NCBI GenBank assembly: GCA_009792885.1
Contig: WMCF01000068.1
Location: 260,061-324,060, forward strand
Direction: 5' to 3'
DNA from: Eremophila alpestris peregrina
Taxonomy: Eukaryota; Chordata; Aves; Passeriformes; Alaudidae
Length of the DNA: 64,000 bases
Under the pieces are notes generated by a model, which had not been told where the DNA came from, made no database searches, and was given only the letters and a program-made list of their open reading frames with translations. Positions 23,791 to 37,018 of this stretch are shown piece by piece. A program made the position numbers and the translations under genes. Every line of letters begins with the position of its first letter. The first letter of the stretch is position 1.

Positions 23791-26700
23791 GTGTGTGCTC
23801 ACTGAGAGGCAGGAATCTCAGAATCTCTGCAGAGAGTGTGTTGGGAAAGCTGCCTGACACGACAAAGTGGTTCCTCCCTGCTTTGTGTGCCACAGTTTGT
23901 CTCACCTGATAGTGAGATAAAGGGCTTCTGTCAGTTGGAAAATAGGGGATCCCATTTTGCACACTTCTTTGCTTAAACTGGTCAAGATGATTATTTTTGA
24001 GGTAGAGAAATATCCCACTAATGCAGACATTCTCCTGTACCAGCAGCCAATATTGCAAAATAAAGGATGGACTGGAAAAGAGTAACAACTCTCTGTCAGA
24101 GGTTCCCCCATCACATTCACATTAGACAGAGGCTCAAAGTCCTTTCCTTCTGTTGCCCCATCCTCATTTTGATTGGATGCTCTGTCCATGAAATATCTTT
24201 TTTACAGATCCCTTCCCTCCATTCAGTTACTTCCTTTCCACTCTTACAGTCACCCTCTTAAATTAAATCCCACCACCTTGGGGCAGAACATCATCCTCCA
24301 TGTGGATGGAGGCAGGAGAGGTGGCAATTCTTGCCCCCATAAAAAATCCAGCTTCTAACCCTCCTCTGCAAGGAAGAACCATTCCTGTACTGCACAAGGC
24401 TTTCCACTGAGAAATTCCCCAACTCCAGAGAGAAATTCAGAAGGGAGAGGGCTAACCTATATTTTGGACAGTCTTGCAGACATTTTTGCCCTTTTGTTCC
24501 TGTCCCCCTTAAAATCTCGCAGCCACATCTCAGAAGAACACTGAAATATAATTTTTATCTATGGTGTTTTTAAACTGTTACTCTGGAGAGATTTCAGTAA
24601 CAAAAATTCTGCTTGTCCCTTTTTGCTTTGCTGGACTAAGATATATATTTTCATCAATCCCTTGAAACAAATTGTATGTATTGAAATTCTGTATGGTTTG
24701 GGTTTATTTGGGGAATTTTGTTTTCATAAGACCATTTTAACTAAAGGTTAAAGTAGTCAATATTTTGAGTATTGAATTGAATGATGAGCAGGGAGTGATG
24801 AAGCACAAGAGGAATAATAAAGTTTATCTTCCCTTATTTTAAAGAAGTTCATGCCTTTTGGTTTATCAGTAAAAAGCTGCAGAGGTTGAGGAACTGCAAG
24901 GTCTCATGGATTCCATTCTCCATTTCCCCCCAAACTAACCATCTGCTTACACCTCCATAGACAATGCTTTATTCTCACATTTAGATTTGATATTCCATTC
25001 AGCTCCAAGTCCCATAAAATTAAACGTAAATTAGCAAATCATTTTAAAGAACATTTCCCAGAAACATTAAAAGAGCTCATTAGGCCTTTCAAAAAAAAAA
25101 AAAACAATTTCACTTTTGAAACAGCAAATTTTGCTTTCAATCTCTATGTTTTATGTTACCACAGAGAAGTTTCCATGACATACTTAAAACTAGAAATGAA
25201 AAGCACTGGATGAGGGCTCATATAACCCAGTTTAATATTGAAGCATTCACATCCTTCCAACTCTGCCACTGTGTAATGAAGATCTAGACTTAAAAAAATC
25301 AATGTACAAAGTGTTTCTTCTTCAGACTGCTAAGTCTGTGTTTTCCTCTCCAGGCTCCAGCTGAGCTCTATTAACACCAAAGTCATGTACAGCCACTGAA
25401 TTTCACTCCAAATTTCACCAGCTTTCATCTGGCTCCAGAAGACCCACCAAAGCTGTGCCTATGTGTTATTTTTGCAGCAAGCCAAGGATTAGCATTGACT
25501 GATTATTGGCTGCCCAGCAATGCAAGAAACTCCTGTGGAGTGGTCTTTGGAATGTCTGGTGTTTTAGAAAAGGCATTAAATATCAAACCCTAATTTATTA
25601 ATTTCTGTGTACATTTTTGCAGGAGCCCATGAGAAGAAGCCTGAGTGCCAGCCACACTTTAATTCACTCTGATAACACAGAGACCATAAATCTTCACTAA
25701 CAGCCCAACATGTGAGGCATTTGATGTGTCTGGGAACCTGCTGCAGGAAAGAAATGAGCTGGTAGAAAAAGAAGCAAAAAGCCCATTCCCATGGGAAGAG
25801 CCTGCAGGACTGGCAATAGATCATTTGCTCATTTGGAAGACACTTGTTCCTCTGGTGAAACAGCAACTAATATTTTTGCTTTCCACTGCTCAGACAGGAA
25901 ATATGGTGCTAAGGGCCAATAGACAGAGCAAGTCATCGTGCTAATTACACGCTCAGTAAACATTTGCTCTCCCATGTTTCCTAAAGGCCTGGATAATAAT
26001 TCCTGCTTGGAATTCAGCAGTGAGACCAGCCAGAGATGTATCACATTTTAGAGGATATCCAGGTTAAACAGCCCTGTTTTCACAGGATGAGCCTGTCACC
26101 TGGAAAAGGTTGAGTGCTACCACACTGAGAGGGGAAATGAGGTTTTTGAAGTAGCCAAGGAGCAAGGTTCTGAAGCTGCCCCTCAGTAGATGGCAAACAT
26201 CCAAATTTAAACAGCCTGATAAATGTATAAATGGGATTGTAGAGCAGACCACTTACTGAGAATTTTTTTTTTGGTGGACAAATCCCCTCTAATCCTGCCT
26301 TCAACCATTCTAAGTCATATTTCTCACTTGCAAATCATTCAAGATGAACTATCTGATTATACTAGAGACTGTGATATGGAAAAGCCTCTCCTAACCTACA
26401 AAAACACAGCAAAAAAGGCAGATTTTATTTTAGGGCACAAAGGTCTAATTGCTTGCTTTAATTTTGGGGGTTTATTGTACCTGGTCAGACTCCAAAGTTC
26501 TGACTAACACAATATTTTTTATTGAGCCACATCATCTTTGCTGACTTTCTGCCCAGCAAAAATCCAGTCCAGGAGCTGGCCACAAACTGAACAACACTCT
26601 AGGTACCTGATCTTTTCCTAGAGTGGGCTTGTTTGGTAAATAGAGAGATCCACTTACAGATTTCCCAGTAAAATATCTTCTTTACATCCTCTCCACAGAA

Positions 26701-27921
26701 GAAAGCTACTTCCCATCCACACAGCACTCAAATTCCTGACTGCTACTCACTGGATTAGGATGAGCAAGTCATAAGATGCAGTTGTGTCAACATCAAAGGA
26801 AAAACAAACATCCAAGTGTTTTGAAAACGCATCAGAGTGAAGTCCTGTTTCTCATGTGCCCTGAGTGTAGCTTCACCCCCACAATTTTTAAGTAAAACAT
26901 CTCCCTAAGAGCATTCTGAGCAGGCAAAATGCTTGACTTGCACCCACTGCTTCCCCTGCTCTCAACACGTGCCACAAATAATTTCCATTTTGATGCACAG
27001 TTGCTTTTCATTCTAAAGGAGGGGTTTATTTTGTAGCTGTTGTTTTGTAATTTAAAGAAAAAAAACAACTGAAGACTCAATGAATGGAAAGCATATATTA
27101 GATTTTGCCCTGTGTGGACTGTCAAACCACTCAGGATGATGTGAGGAATTGGCCAGCTCCATGAATTTCCTCTTTCACATCTCTACTCAGCTGTACCTCA
27201 GAACTAATGCTCCCAAAGAGGGTCCAAACACTCCCACCCCCAAATCCAACCATATGCTGGTGGTGCCCAAAAATGAGCAGCAGACCCCTGCACTAGAGGC
27301 TGCTCCTGAAACCAGCCCTGAATCCAGTGGCATTTTCCACATTTCAGGCTTGAACAGAGGGTGCTGTGCCCATTGCACCCTTTGACAAGAAACACTGTTT
27401 AACCATGGTGAAGTCTGAATGTTCTGAGAGAAAACAGGACATATTTTCCTGGGGTTTTCCTTTGTAAGAACTCAGCTGGATACGACAGTAATTATTTAAG
27501 TGATATTTTTAGCCATATTTGTGACCCTTGGGGCTTGATAAACTTTTCCCACTGCAGCAGGTTGGTTCACTGCTCTTGCAAACAACACACTCGATTTTAC
27601 TTTCACCTCCATTACTGCTTAAATGCCTCACTGAGGCACTGCAGCCAGCTCCTCTGCACAGAGACTGAGGAACACCACAAATGACTGTGCATTAATAAAG
27701 AGGCAGAAAGCACAGCAGCTCCTCCATTACTCTGTCATCAGAGATATCTGCTCTAGGTTGTGCTGGGAGCATTAGCCCATGTAGCCTGATATGAGTTCAC
27801 GAGGCTGGAATTCAAAACACTAACCAGCTGTGGGAACCCGGGGAGAAGGCTGTCACACTGAATGGGATCCAGATTAGAGCTGTGAGAATTTGGGAAAGCC
27901 CGTCTAGCAGGCAGGATCTCT
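23791..27921. other. Unannotated sequence, no gene seen
   Basis: About 4.1 kb of unique sequence with homopolymer A tracts (about 25090-25104) and short unrecognised open frames. A C-rich stretch near 27230-27320 gives mirrored frames on both strands. No mobile element or RNA gene was recognised. Confidence 0.55.
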
Positions 27922-27938
27922 GGGGGGGGAAGGGAGGG
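27922..27938 (+). other. G-quadruplex-type motif
   Basis: G8, AA, GGG, A, GGG can supply four G-tracts of three with loops of one or two bases. Such strings can fold into G-quadruplex DNA. Confidence 0.6.
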
Positions 27939-30900
27939 AGAGAAACAGTTCCCAAGTTGTTAGACTCCTAAGCCTAAAGGAAACTAGGGCTGTCTCTTTA
28001 GATACAAGGTTTGGCTGGAACTAAATCTGTATCTGTGGATGTTTTCCCAAGGGAAGAAGTGCAGCAAGTTATTTTATTGAATTAAAATACAGATAACTAC
28101 CTCGAAGATGGCTTTTTCTCCACTGACATGACTCCCCAAAGGACCTCACTGTGGTAGAACTGATGGGAATCATGGCCCAAGAGATGGATCCTCTGCATCA
28201 CCTTGCACATGAAGGGAGTATGTGACATGTCAGACATGCAGGTGCTTGATTTAAAACCCCCACCGACTGAGCAGCCAAATTCAAGAGATGACTACAAAGT
28301 CAGATATGAAAGGAAGACAAAGAATGCTAAGAATTACTTATCTACCCTACAACTGATACTCCACGTGGCTGGTGGAAAAGGAGGGCAGGAGATATTTGCC
28401 TGTTTCCAGCTCTGCTGCCACAGGTGTTGTAACATGGAGAAATTCCTTTGCAACCAAGCACTGCAAAACCTTTTTAAAGGTATTTCTTTTCCAGGCCTAA
28501 GATATGACAGACCAAAGGATCAAGTCCCAAACTGGTACTTCCTTGCCCCTTTATAACTGTCTGTTAAAATTCTCTAAGAAAGTAGGAAGAGTGAAGTCTC
28601 TAGATATGACCACTGGCATCCTTCTTGATTTCCTTGGATGCTGCCACACTAACTCAGCACTCCAAACAGTGCCCACACAGACAGGGCAGAGTTCCAGGAG
28701 AGCAGGGGGTGCTCACTGAGCTGTGGGGGCACATCCATCAGCCTCAGAGCAGGAAAAGCCATGCCCTTCAGGTGCTGGCTGCTGCAGGAATCCATCGGGG
28801 GCTGGAAGGGGCCTGTTCAAAGGCAGGGATGCCTCAGGAAGTGATCTTGTTCTGCACAGCCACTCAGTGACCCTGAACACAGGAGCCACACAGATGGTGT
28901 CAGAGCCCTGGGAGGCTCTGGGAATGTGGCACACAACCTGATTGATGTCACACCTGTAAGGCCTGTGGGAGTGACTAATGACACGTGGCTGCTGAAATCC
29001 CCCTCCTTTTGAGACTCTTGATCTGCTCAACTTTGCTCCAGACTCAGAGAGGGGGGAAAAAAAAATAAATTCCACAAGTGGTTCTCTTCAGTCAACATGT
29101 TAATTGGGCTGATTATGAAAGAAAACAATCACAGGGACAACAGGAAAAAATAAAACAAACAAAAGGGGCATGACACAGATTCTCTACTATGTTTAGCACT
29201 GAGGCAGCAAACCAAGTGAAGAGCACAACTTCCTTCCTCTTTATTAATTAGAGTGATTGACAGCAGTCAGGAAAATGTTGATGCTCTTTTGCCTTCCAAT
29301 ATATTTTGTTTCTTCAGAAGCAACATTAGTGAAAACAGCCATAATGTGAAAAATTTGTTGGAAGTTTGGTTCGTAATGAAAATGGGCACTGCAGTCACAT
29401 TTTCCTTTGCATCAAACAAAACTCTAAACTCTCATTCCCAGATGCTTTTTTTCTCCCTTTTCCATAACAAAATCTCAGACCAGAAGAAATCAGGGAAGAG
29501 AATGGCTGTTAAATATTTTGAATAATTCTAAGAATATCTTTCCCAGCTCAGAAGAGCCTCTTTGCAGAAGTGACAGAAATCAAAGTGACATAACTCACAC
29601 ATCCCCAGCTCCTTCTTCCTAAGTCCACACCTGCAGGGATCACCAAGTCCTGGCTGCCATGCCTGTTTTTAACTCCAGCCCTGTTGAAATCTCTGCTTTG
29701 GGTACCTGCCTCATGTGGTTTTAGCTGCTCCCTAGGTGCCAAATGCTTCCACATCCTGCATGTTCATACAACAGAACCCCTCACTCCATGGGAATCCCCA
29801 GGGCACCTCTCCAATAGCCCAAGAGGAAAGGATGGTGGTTTTTTCCTGAAGTTTCTTTCCCCTCTAGGTAAAAACAACACAGGTTCCTGCACAAACCCAT
29901 CTGGCAGTGTTCACTCATGCAAAGCCTTCCCCATCTCCCAGCACAGACATGGACTAGGGAAGGATGTGCAGGATTAGGCTGTAAGAGATTTAACCTGAGG
30001 CAAACTGATGTGACTCATGAAACGAGACATCAATTACTGAGCATGGGAGACAGATTAAGGGAGAAGTGGAAACTGTTTCTTTTCAGTAACTCGTTTAAGC
30101 TGTGCTTGATTTAAGAGGTCCTTGACAAGAAATGCACTTAAGGGTTTTAATACTTCAGCCATTCCAAGCTGCAAGTGAATAAACCCAAAGGGCAAAGCAC
30201 CTTGACCCCTAAAGAGCAATCAGCCAAAAACCAGTCAAGATAGAACATGTCCAGCCCAACATCCTTTCCCAGATTTCAGCTGGAGTACTACAAAGATTCA
30301 GGCTGTCACGATAAAAAATGGCCAAACAACTCCTCTGGCTTGCTCTGAGTCGGCTGCAATGATTAGCAGCAAAATAGGTCTTCCAGTGACACAGTCTAGA
30401 CAAGTTCACCTTTCAATCTGAAATCCTGACTTTGGATGGTTTTCAGCTGCCCAGTATTTATTACAGCAGCCTGCAGAAGCTTCAGACATGCATGAAGACC
30501 CCCTAAGCTTAATATTGAATACAAGAAGTTTGTAGGAATCTGTACAGAGGCTTTCTGCCAGATTTGAGAGACAGGAAGAGTCTTCCAAGCTGAACAGATA
30601 AGTGGATGGGAACCACTGACATCTGAAAGGCTCCATCCTGCCTCTGTCCCTCAGCTCCAATATATCTAGGAAGATTCACTGGTTCTACACTTCCCCAGAA
30701 TGTTCAAGTGAGGTCTAAAATGAAAATAGCAGTTTTGCTCTAACAACACGAGGATGTCTCTGCCTGAAAATATTCACATACATCAAACAAAGAGTGTTTA
30801 AGTCAGTCACTTGAATTTTTAGACACTATTACACAAGGGGGTTCTATTTGCACTGCTGCTTTTGATATTTATTTACTTATTAGCAAATAGTTTTCATCTG

Positions 30901-33416
30901 TTAAACATTTGCATCTTCTATGAGAAACATCAAAAGCTTCAGACCTTTGATGACATTTATCCCCACCAGTGCACAGCAAATTACAGCGAGGAGAAAGAAA
31001 AACCCAAACACAAGGCATTCAAAGCAAAGCAGCATGGAAGGCAGAAATTCAGCTAGCTCCAAGCAATTATATCTTAATGAATAAACATTGTTCTCCACTG
31101 CTACCTCATGCTAAGAGATACCCACAAAGCAGCCAGCACAAGCTTAATTCTTTCCAGTCCTCCTCCTTACAGCAGTGTTGTCACTTTTGTTACAGCCTGG
31201 GCTCTGCAGCTCTGATATTGGCTGGGTACACCCAACAGTGATGGGAGCAGGGGAAAGTTTTACCCCCAGAATTCTACAAGGTGTGGAAAGGAGAAAATCT
31301 CATATACAGGATGTGCAAGTGTGAGACACTCACTGCTCAGTTTGTAACATCCACCAAGCCATGCATTTCCTACATGTAAAGAGGGACAAATTCCAACTAT
31401 TGAGCTGTTATGAGAGGGGCAGAGGGAAGGAATTAAAGTTTCCATTAAATATAAAAGTGCAAGATTTTGTACTTTAAGTAGCTCCAGAAGTTGTGTTAAT
31501 GGACATTCAAATACATTTACCTCCAAACATGATACCCAAAATTGAGAAATGCTCAACTGGCAATGAGCACAGCTTCTCCCTTCTAAATTGACCAAAATAT
31601 AAACCAATAAAATCACTAAATCTGTCTTGCACATACCTTTGCTGTTTATCAATTCAACAGGTATGTTTCTAGAAGCCTTCAGGAGCAGATTGAAGCTTGT
31701 CTCTGGAGTTCCCCTGGTGACTCTGGCAGGTGGAATGCATTAGCTAAGTCTTCACCTATGTTAGGCAGAGAAACAGGAATTATTTCAAGTAAACAAATGT
31801 GACTTTCTCCTGTGAAAGCATCATAAGCTCCCTCCACTTCCCACTGCAAACACAGCTTTTTATTGTGCTAAACCAAGCCTTTATTTTATCAGTTACACCA
31901 TGGAAGCTGCTCTGTAAGATGAGTAGGAAATATTTTCTTTTCCAATCACAGATTGGCATGCACCACTTGCATGAAATGCCCCAGCAATATGTAGGTAGAT
32001 GTACTTAGGGAAATATTGACAGCATTCAGTCTCAGGACTGAACAGTACAGGATCAGAGTGTGGAAAGGGACACCCACTTCACTCTGAAGCAAAGGGACCA
32101 CAGTGGAACAAACACAAGTCTCCAGCCCAGGAGTTCCTCCATGCTCTGCCCAAGCAGCAGCAGCTCCACACACCACTCTGCAGTGGGGTCAAGAGCACAG
32201 CTACTTCCCCTCCAGTGAAATAAGTGAAACAGGACTTTCAAAGTCTCCCAGGATGTTTAAATCCTTGGCACAGCAAAGAGTTTGCACTGGTATGAATGTG
32301 AGTTCTGTGCCTACACGAGTGACAGCAGTGGTTGTGTTCTCCAAAATCTCTTCTCTCAGATCCTGTCACTTCTTTACCCAAATGTTCCATCATTCACATG
32401 CTCAACAATCCACAGATTTAATTGGTAGAAGGTTAAAAAAAAAAGAAAAAACCCCACCAGACAGACTGCAGGATAAGGGTTAGCTCACTAATGTTCATTT
32501 AAAAATCAGAGTCAAAAATTTTTAAGTTTTTAGCAAACATAAGAGGTTGTCTTCAGCATTGATCTAATAATTTGAGTAAACTACTTCTAACTGCAGTTTC
32601 AATAGAACCTCCTAAAGCTGTGTTTTGCACAGGTTTATGGTAAATTAACAGTATGATGAACATTTAAGAGCAATACCCCTGAAATTATTCATGTTGAATA
32701 AATTACCCTATGGATTGAATGTCTCTGTCAGTTGACAATTAATGCAATCACGGAAAGAAAAGGAGGAAGCAGGAGTGCCAAGGGATGGGAAATGGGAGGC
32801 CTGATTCCTTCTGCAAAAATCAGCTCTTGGGGCTGAAATAAAATTCAACCTGTTGGCTTAAATTTGGCTTTTTTCCTATTCAAATACCTTTCTAATCAGT
32901 TCAGCATGTTGGATGTACCTCAAACTGGACCTTGCACCTCAGGGGGAAACACCTATTGTTGATGCCTTGTTCTGGAGGGTACTACCAAGAATTCCATGCA
33001 CCTCTTTTTGTGTTTTTTAATCCAAATACATCATTAGCATACAGAAACAACACTGACAGCACCAGGTCCTAATAAACAATGTCTAAAATATTTGTCTAGT
33101 TAGTAAGTAGTGAGGTGTCCAAAGCAGAAGTCAGCAAAAAGCCCTTTCAGCACAGCACAGGGCAGGAATGCAGAGGAGGTGGGAGCAATGGAGCAGACAC
33201 ATTTGCAAGGGAACACAATCTCACAGCAACATTTTTCTCTGGTGAAGCATTAGAGCACCTATTTTTAAGCACATATTTAAATCTAATCAACATTTAAAAG
33301 CATTAAAGAGTGTGTTGAAATGTTTTACTCAGCTGGGCTCAAGAAATAACTCACTTCCATAAGTTACTCTGGGACTGGGGTGTGATACAAAGTTGTGCAC
33401 ACATCCCTGCTTCCAG
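27939..33416. other. Unannotated sequence, no gene seen
   Basis: About 5.5 kb of mostly unique sequence. Mirrored open frames (for example 28713-29075 minus against 28723-28941 plus) and a 130-codon minus-strand frame at 31260-31652 show no known domain. A short A-rich tract lies at 32435-32450. No repeat family was recognised. Confidence 0.55.
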
Positions 33417-33740
33417 AAGATGAGGAAAGGCTGAGGGAATTGAGATTGTTCAGCCTGGAAAAGAGAAGGCTTTGGGGTGAAGAAATTGCAACTTCCCAGT
33501 ACCTGAAGGGAACCTACAATAAAGATGGAGAGGGACTATTTACACAGACAAAGGAATATGGCTTTACATTGACAGAGGGTGTGTTTAGACTGGATATCAG
33601 AAAGAAATGCTTTACTCAGAGTGGTGAGGCACTGGAAAAGGTTCTTCAGAGCAGCTGTGGCTGCCCCATCCCTGGAAGTGTTCAAAGCCTGGCTGGATGG
33701 AGCTCAGAGCAACCTGGTCTGGTGGAAGGTGTCCCTGCTC
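33417..33740 (+). mobile_element. CR1 LINE 3'-region fragment (copy 3), tail missing
   Basis: CR1 landmarks are GAGGAAAGGCTGAGGGAATT, TTCAGCCTGGAAAAGAGAAG, AGTACCTGAAGGGAACCTAC, TTTAGACTGGATATCAGAAA, CTGTGGCTGCCCCATCCCTG, GAAGTGTTCAAAGCCTGGCT and GAGCAACCTGGTCTGGTGGA. Similarity stops after TGTCCCTGCTC, short of the normal terminal octamer tail. A 137-codon open frame (33395-33808) overlies this untranslated-region fragment. It is not a gene. Confidence 0.92.
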
Positions 33741-34532
33741 CAAGCATCCTCCCTCCAGTGCCAACTACAAGTCAGGATAATGCATCACTGCTGTCACTTT
33801 ATCTTTAGGACAGACAAAAAAAAAAGAAAAAACCCAAACCAAAGAGCAGAATCTTTTTGTTTTGGAGCCTGAAGAGTGGAGGGAAGGCAGGGAGGGATTT
33901 GTGCCTCGGCAGTGTGGCTGTGAGTCACGCTGCCTCCCGGGGCTGCTCCTTGGGTGGTGCAGTTTCCACACCACCTCTTGCTCAGAGGATGAGCCTGAAG
34001 TCACCATCCAGCTCTTTGGGAAGAAAACAAACTGATTTTTACATACACTTGGTCATATGGCCCGTGTGATGTTATCCAACTTGTAATTACCAAGAGGAAG
34101 TTTTCTAAAGCTCAGACTGTTTGCTTCCAAAGGGATCCCAGTGGAAAGCATTTCTACTTCCACATTTCCCTGCTTTGAGAATCTTCTTGGTTTTTATTTT
34201 TTGCTTTGGTTTTCCGGGTCCTCTTATAATTTCTACCACCTACTCAGCAAGTTTCAATGCAGTCAATACTCACTGACCACAGCCACAGAGCAACTCCCTG
34301 CTCACACCAATTATTTTCAACAATATATGGATTAGATTACACACACGCTGCCAGAAAAAACCATCTACCTCAGATTTAAATCATTAAGAATGGCCCTCTG
34401 GAGACAATAATCTCTCCTCAACGCGAAGGCTACAGACAAATGTCAGAATTCTGTCTGGCCCAGGAATGTTTCCTCATAACAAGGCTGGTTTGTGCAATCA
34501 ATGAGGCTGACAAAATCTCCGATACGCTCTCA
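33741..34532. other. Unannotated sequence, no gene seen
   Basis: Unique sequence after the CR1 copy, including an A-rich tract at about 33817-33833. A slightly G+C-richer section at 33870-34000 holds only short mirrored open frames. Confidence 0.55.
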
Positions 34533-34600
34533 GGGCCTGATCCAAGGCACAGGGAAGTTTATGGTAACACTCCCATTGACTACAGCTCTGTGGGAAACCT
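34533..34600. repeat. Old palindromic amniote repeat (site 2)
   Basis: GGGCCTGATCCAAGGCACAG, then GGAAGTTTATGGTAACACTC, then CCCATTGACTACAGCTCTGT, matches the same palindromic module as at 12237-12306: GGGCCTGATCC on one side and CCATTGACTTCAGTGGG in the centre. The right arm is eroded. The family name is not known to me. Confidence 0.55.
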
Positions 34601-36980
34601 TTTTTTTCCCCTGGCCCATGAGAATTTTTTTTGAGATTTTGAAAGCTTTTTTCCCCATCCTGACCAAGAGAGAAAAATTGAAATCTCAAATTTTGTAGCC
34701 TGGATATCTGATTGCATCACTCCCACAAAAGAGACAAGATTTAAAATAAAAAACCTGATTAAAATATTTTGTTCAAAAGTGAAGGGAAACAACTAAATTT
34801 TGAAATTAAAGATAATTTTTAAAATCAAAGGCTTTGTATCAAGAAATTGGCTTTTTTTCAACAAAAATGAGACATCAAAAACTTGTTGAACAATTCCAAA
34901 TTCTCTCCTGAACTGTGGAGCAGGTCTTTCCTGCATGAGTGAGTTCACCTGGGATATTTTGCTCTTTAAAAATAGAAATCCCCCATACACAGGGACTCTA
35001 TTCATCTTCCTAACAAGCCTAATTTATGTTCCATCCACTCAAGAGGGACAGTCTCCCCTTGCACACCAAGAGGTGGAAGCCACTTGATTGCAAGGAAAAT
35101 AAAAACTCCTCACAGGTAATTGCAAAACGTAAACACCACACGTCTCACTTTAAATCAATTATGCTTCCTTCTGCAAGGTGATAACTGCCAAATCATCTGT
35201 CTTCAAGCAGCATCTCCCAGCCCCAAAGGTCTGGAACCCCTGGGAGGCAAACCCCACATCTGTGTTACAGCCAAAGCCACTGGATGGAGCTGTTAGAAAC
35301 AGTCTCACAGGCTCCAGCAGTGAGTCATGGTCAGGCTTTGGGAAATCTGCATTGATATTATTTTTAAGACATTTCCAATGTCTTAAAAGAAAGGTCTTGC
35401 AAGCAGTGAGGAAGGTTTTTCCTCTGTTTATAATATCTGCACAGAGTTCTTCCTCAGCAGGGAACAGACACAGGGACACTCTGTAAAGGTATTTGTGGAA
35501 TATGGGCAAGCAACACTGAGAACACACAAACACACACCTGCACCCCCACACCAATTTCATTTCTTGTGAGGAGAAACTGTCTTGGATCCTCAATATGGAT
35601 TAGTATTCAAACAGATAAACAGGACAATGCCCACTCCAGGTGGAGAGGACTGAGGAAATGGAGGAAAAGCTATCTCTTGACTTACTGTAGTCCTAAAAAG
35701 AAACCTGCAGAAAAACTGGAATTGAAATTAGAAAATGCTGATAGCCAATGCTAAGGCGTTCTCCTGTGCATTCAGCAGTTCCTGCCAAGATTTGAGTCAC
35801 TGCAATCCATAATTCTGAAGAACAGCAGTTTCCCAGGCAAAGCATCACTGGTAATATAGAGCTGGAGTTCATTATTCTTTCTATATATGTGTGTATGTAC
35901 AGCTAGAGAAAAACACTGACAATCCAAAAGCTGATAATAAACCAGGTGACAGCACCTGCAAATAAATGGGAACTCCTGAACTGACGTTTTCCAGTCTCTG
36001 ACTCCAAGGACCATGTGAAATCTTGTGCCATCAGAACCTGCAGCACGCTTTTTCCACATGGCAGAGAGAGCAGAGCACCCCGGGCTTCAGCTGAGTGCCA
36101 AAAGAGGAGCAGGTCACATTCAGCAACACCCTGGAGCAGCTCAGAGTGTGCTCAGTGACACCAGCCATCTGCTGTGGAATGTGCCACTCCAGGAGCACCT
36201 CTGCATTTCCCGGGCACTAAATCCCAGTGCTCCTCCCACGTCTCTGACTTGGACAACCAGCACGGGAAGTTTAGCTTCATATTTTTCATAATAACATCAA
36301 AATAAGTGCCTGTCTCAGCTCAGTGAGCAATGTACCCAGATATCTCCCCCTTGTATCTCTGGCTGTAGATGAGCTGTCAGGAAATTCGGTTTCAGAGACA
36401 CTCCTCTAACCTCCCACTTAAACCTCCTGCTGAGTGGGCCATGTTTTCCATCAGCAGCCACCTTTCCTCAGCTATCACCTCAGCTCCCTCAACTCCAGCA
36501 GCTTTCCCAGCACAGGAGCCCTCTTGCAATGCTTCCTGGACAAAGCAGCACTCGGGCTCTGTGACTCCCCCAGCCCCTTATTCTCGCCTCCTTGCACCCA
36601 TTCACACTTTCAAATGCATCAGGCCCATTCACCGCCCCCTTGCCCAGCCACCATCCAAATGCAAAGCCTCATCTGTTGCCTGAAAGGTTTTCAGATGGTG
36701 CAGCAGATGGAAAAAATGCTTAATTTGTCTCCAGTTTGGTGTGTTGCTGCTATGCATCACGTTCGCTGTTAAAATAAGGAATGGGGGAGACAAAATCTGC
36801 TCATCTTGTTCCTTCATGGGTTGTGGGGTCCTACAGAGAATATTCCTCCTGAGAATAACTGCATCAAGTCAGCTTGAAGATTCCAGAGAGCAGGATGGGT
36901 TCAGCTAAAATTGTTAGACAGCAAGCAAAAAGCACAAAGAGAAGTTGGCAGACTCCTGAGAGGAGTGGGAACTTGCCTAC

Positions 36981-37018
36981 AGAAAAAAAAAAAAAACAAA
37001 CCAAAAAACCAAAAACAT
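36981..37018. repeat. A-rich / (CAAA)n-like tract
   Basis: A homopolymer of about 14 A is followed by CAAACCAAAAAACCAAAAAC. Simple low-complexity DNA. Confidence 0.85.

Noticed and set aside
23495..24088. 197-codon minus-strand open frame
   Set aside because: Part of its length lies in the G+C-rich patch, where stop codons are rare. Two other long frames overlap it, and no domain or splice structure was seen.
33395..33808. 137-codon plus-strand open frame
   Set aside because: It lies on the 3' region of a CR1 element, which is untranslated or decayed sequence.
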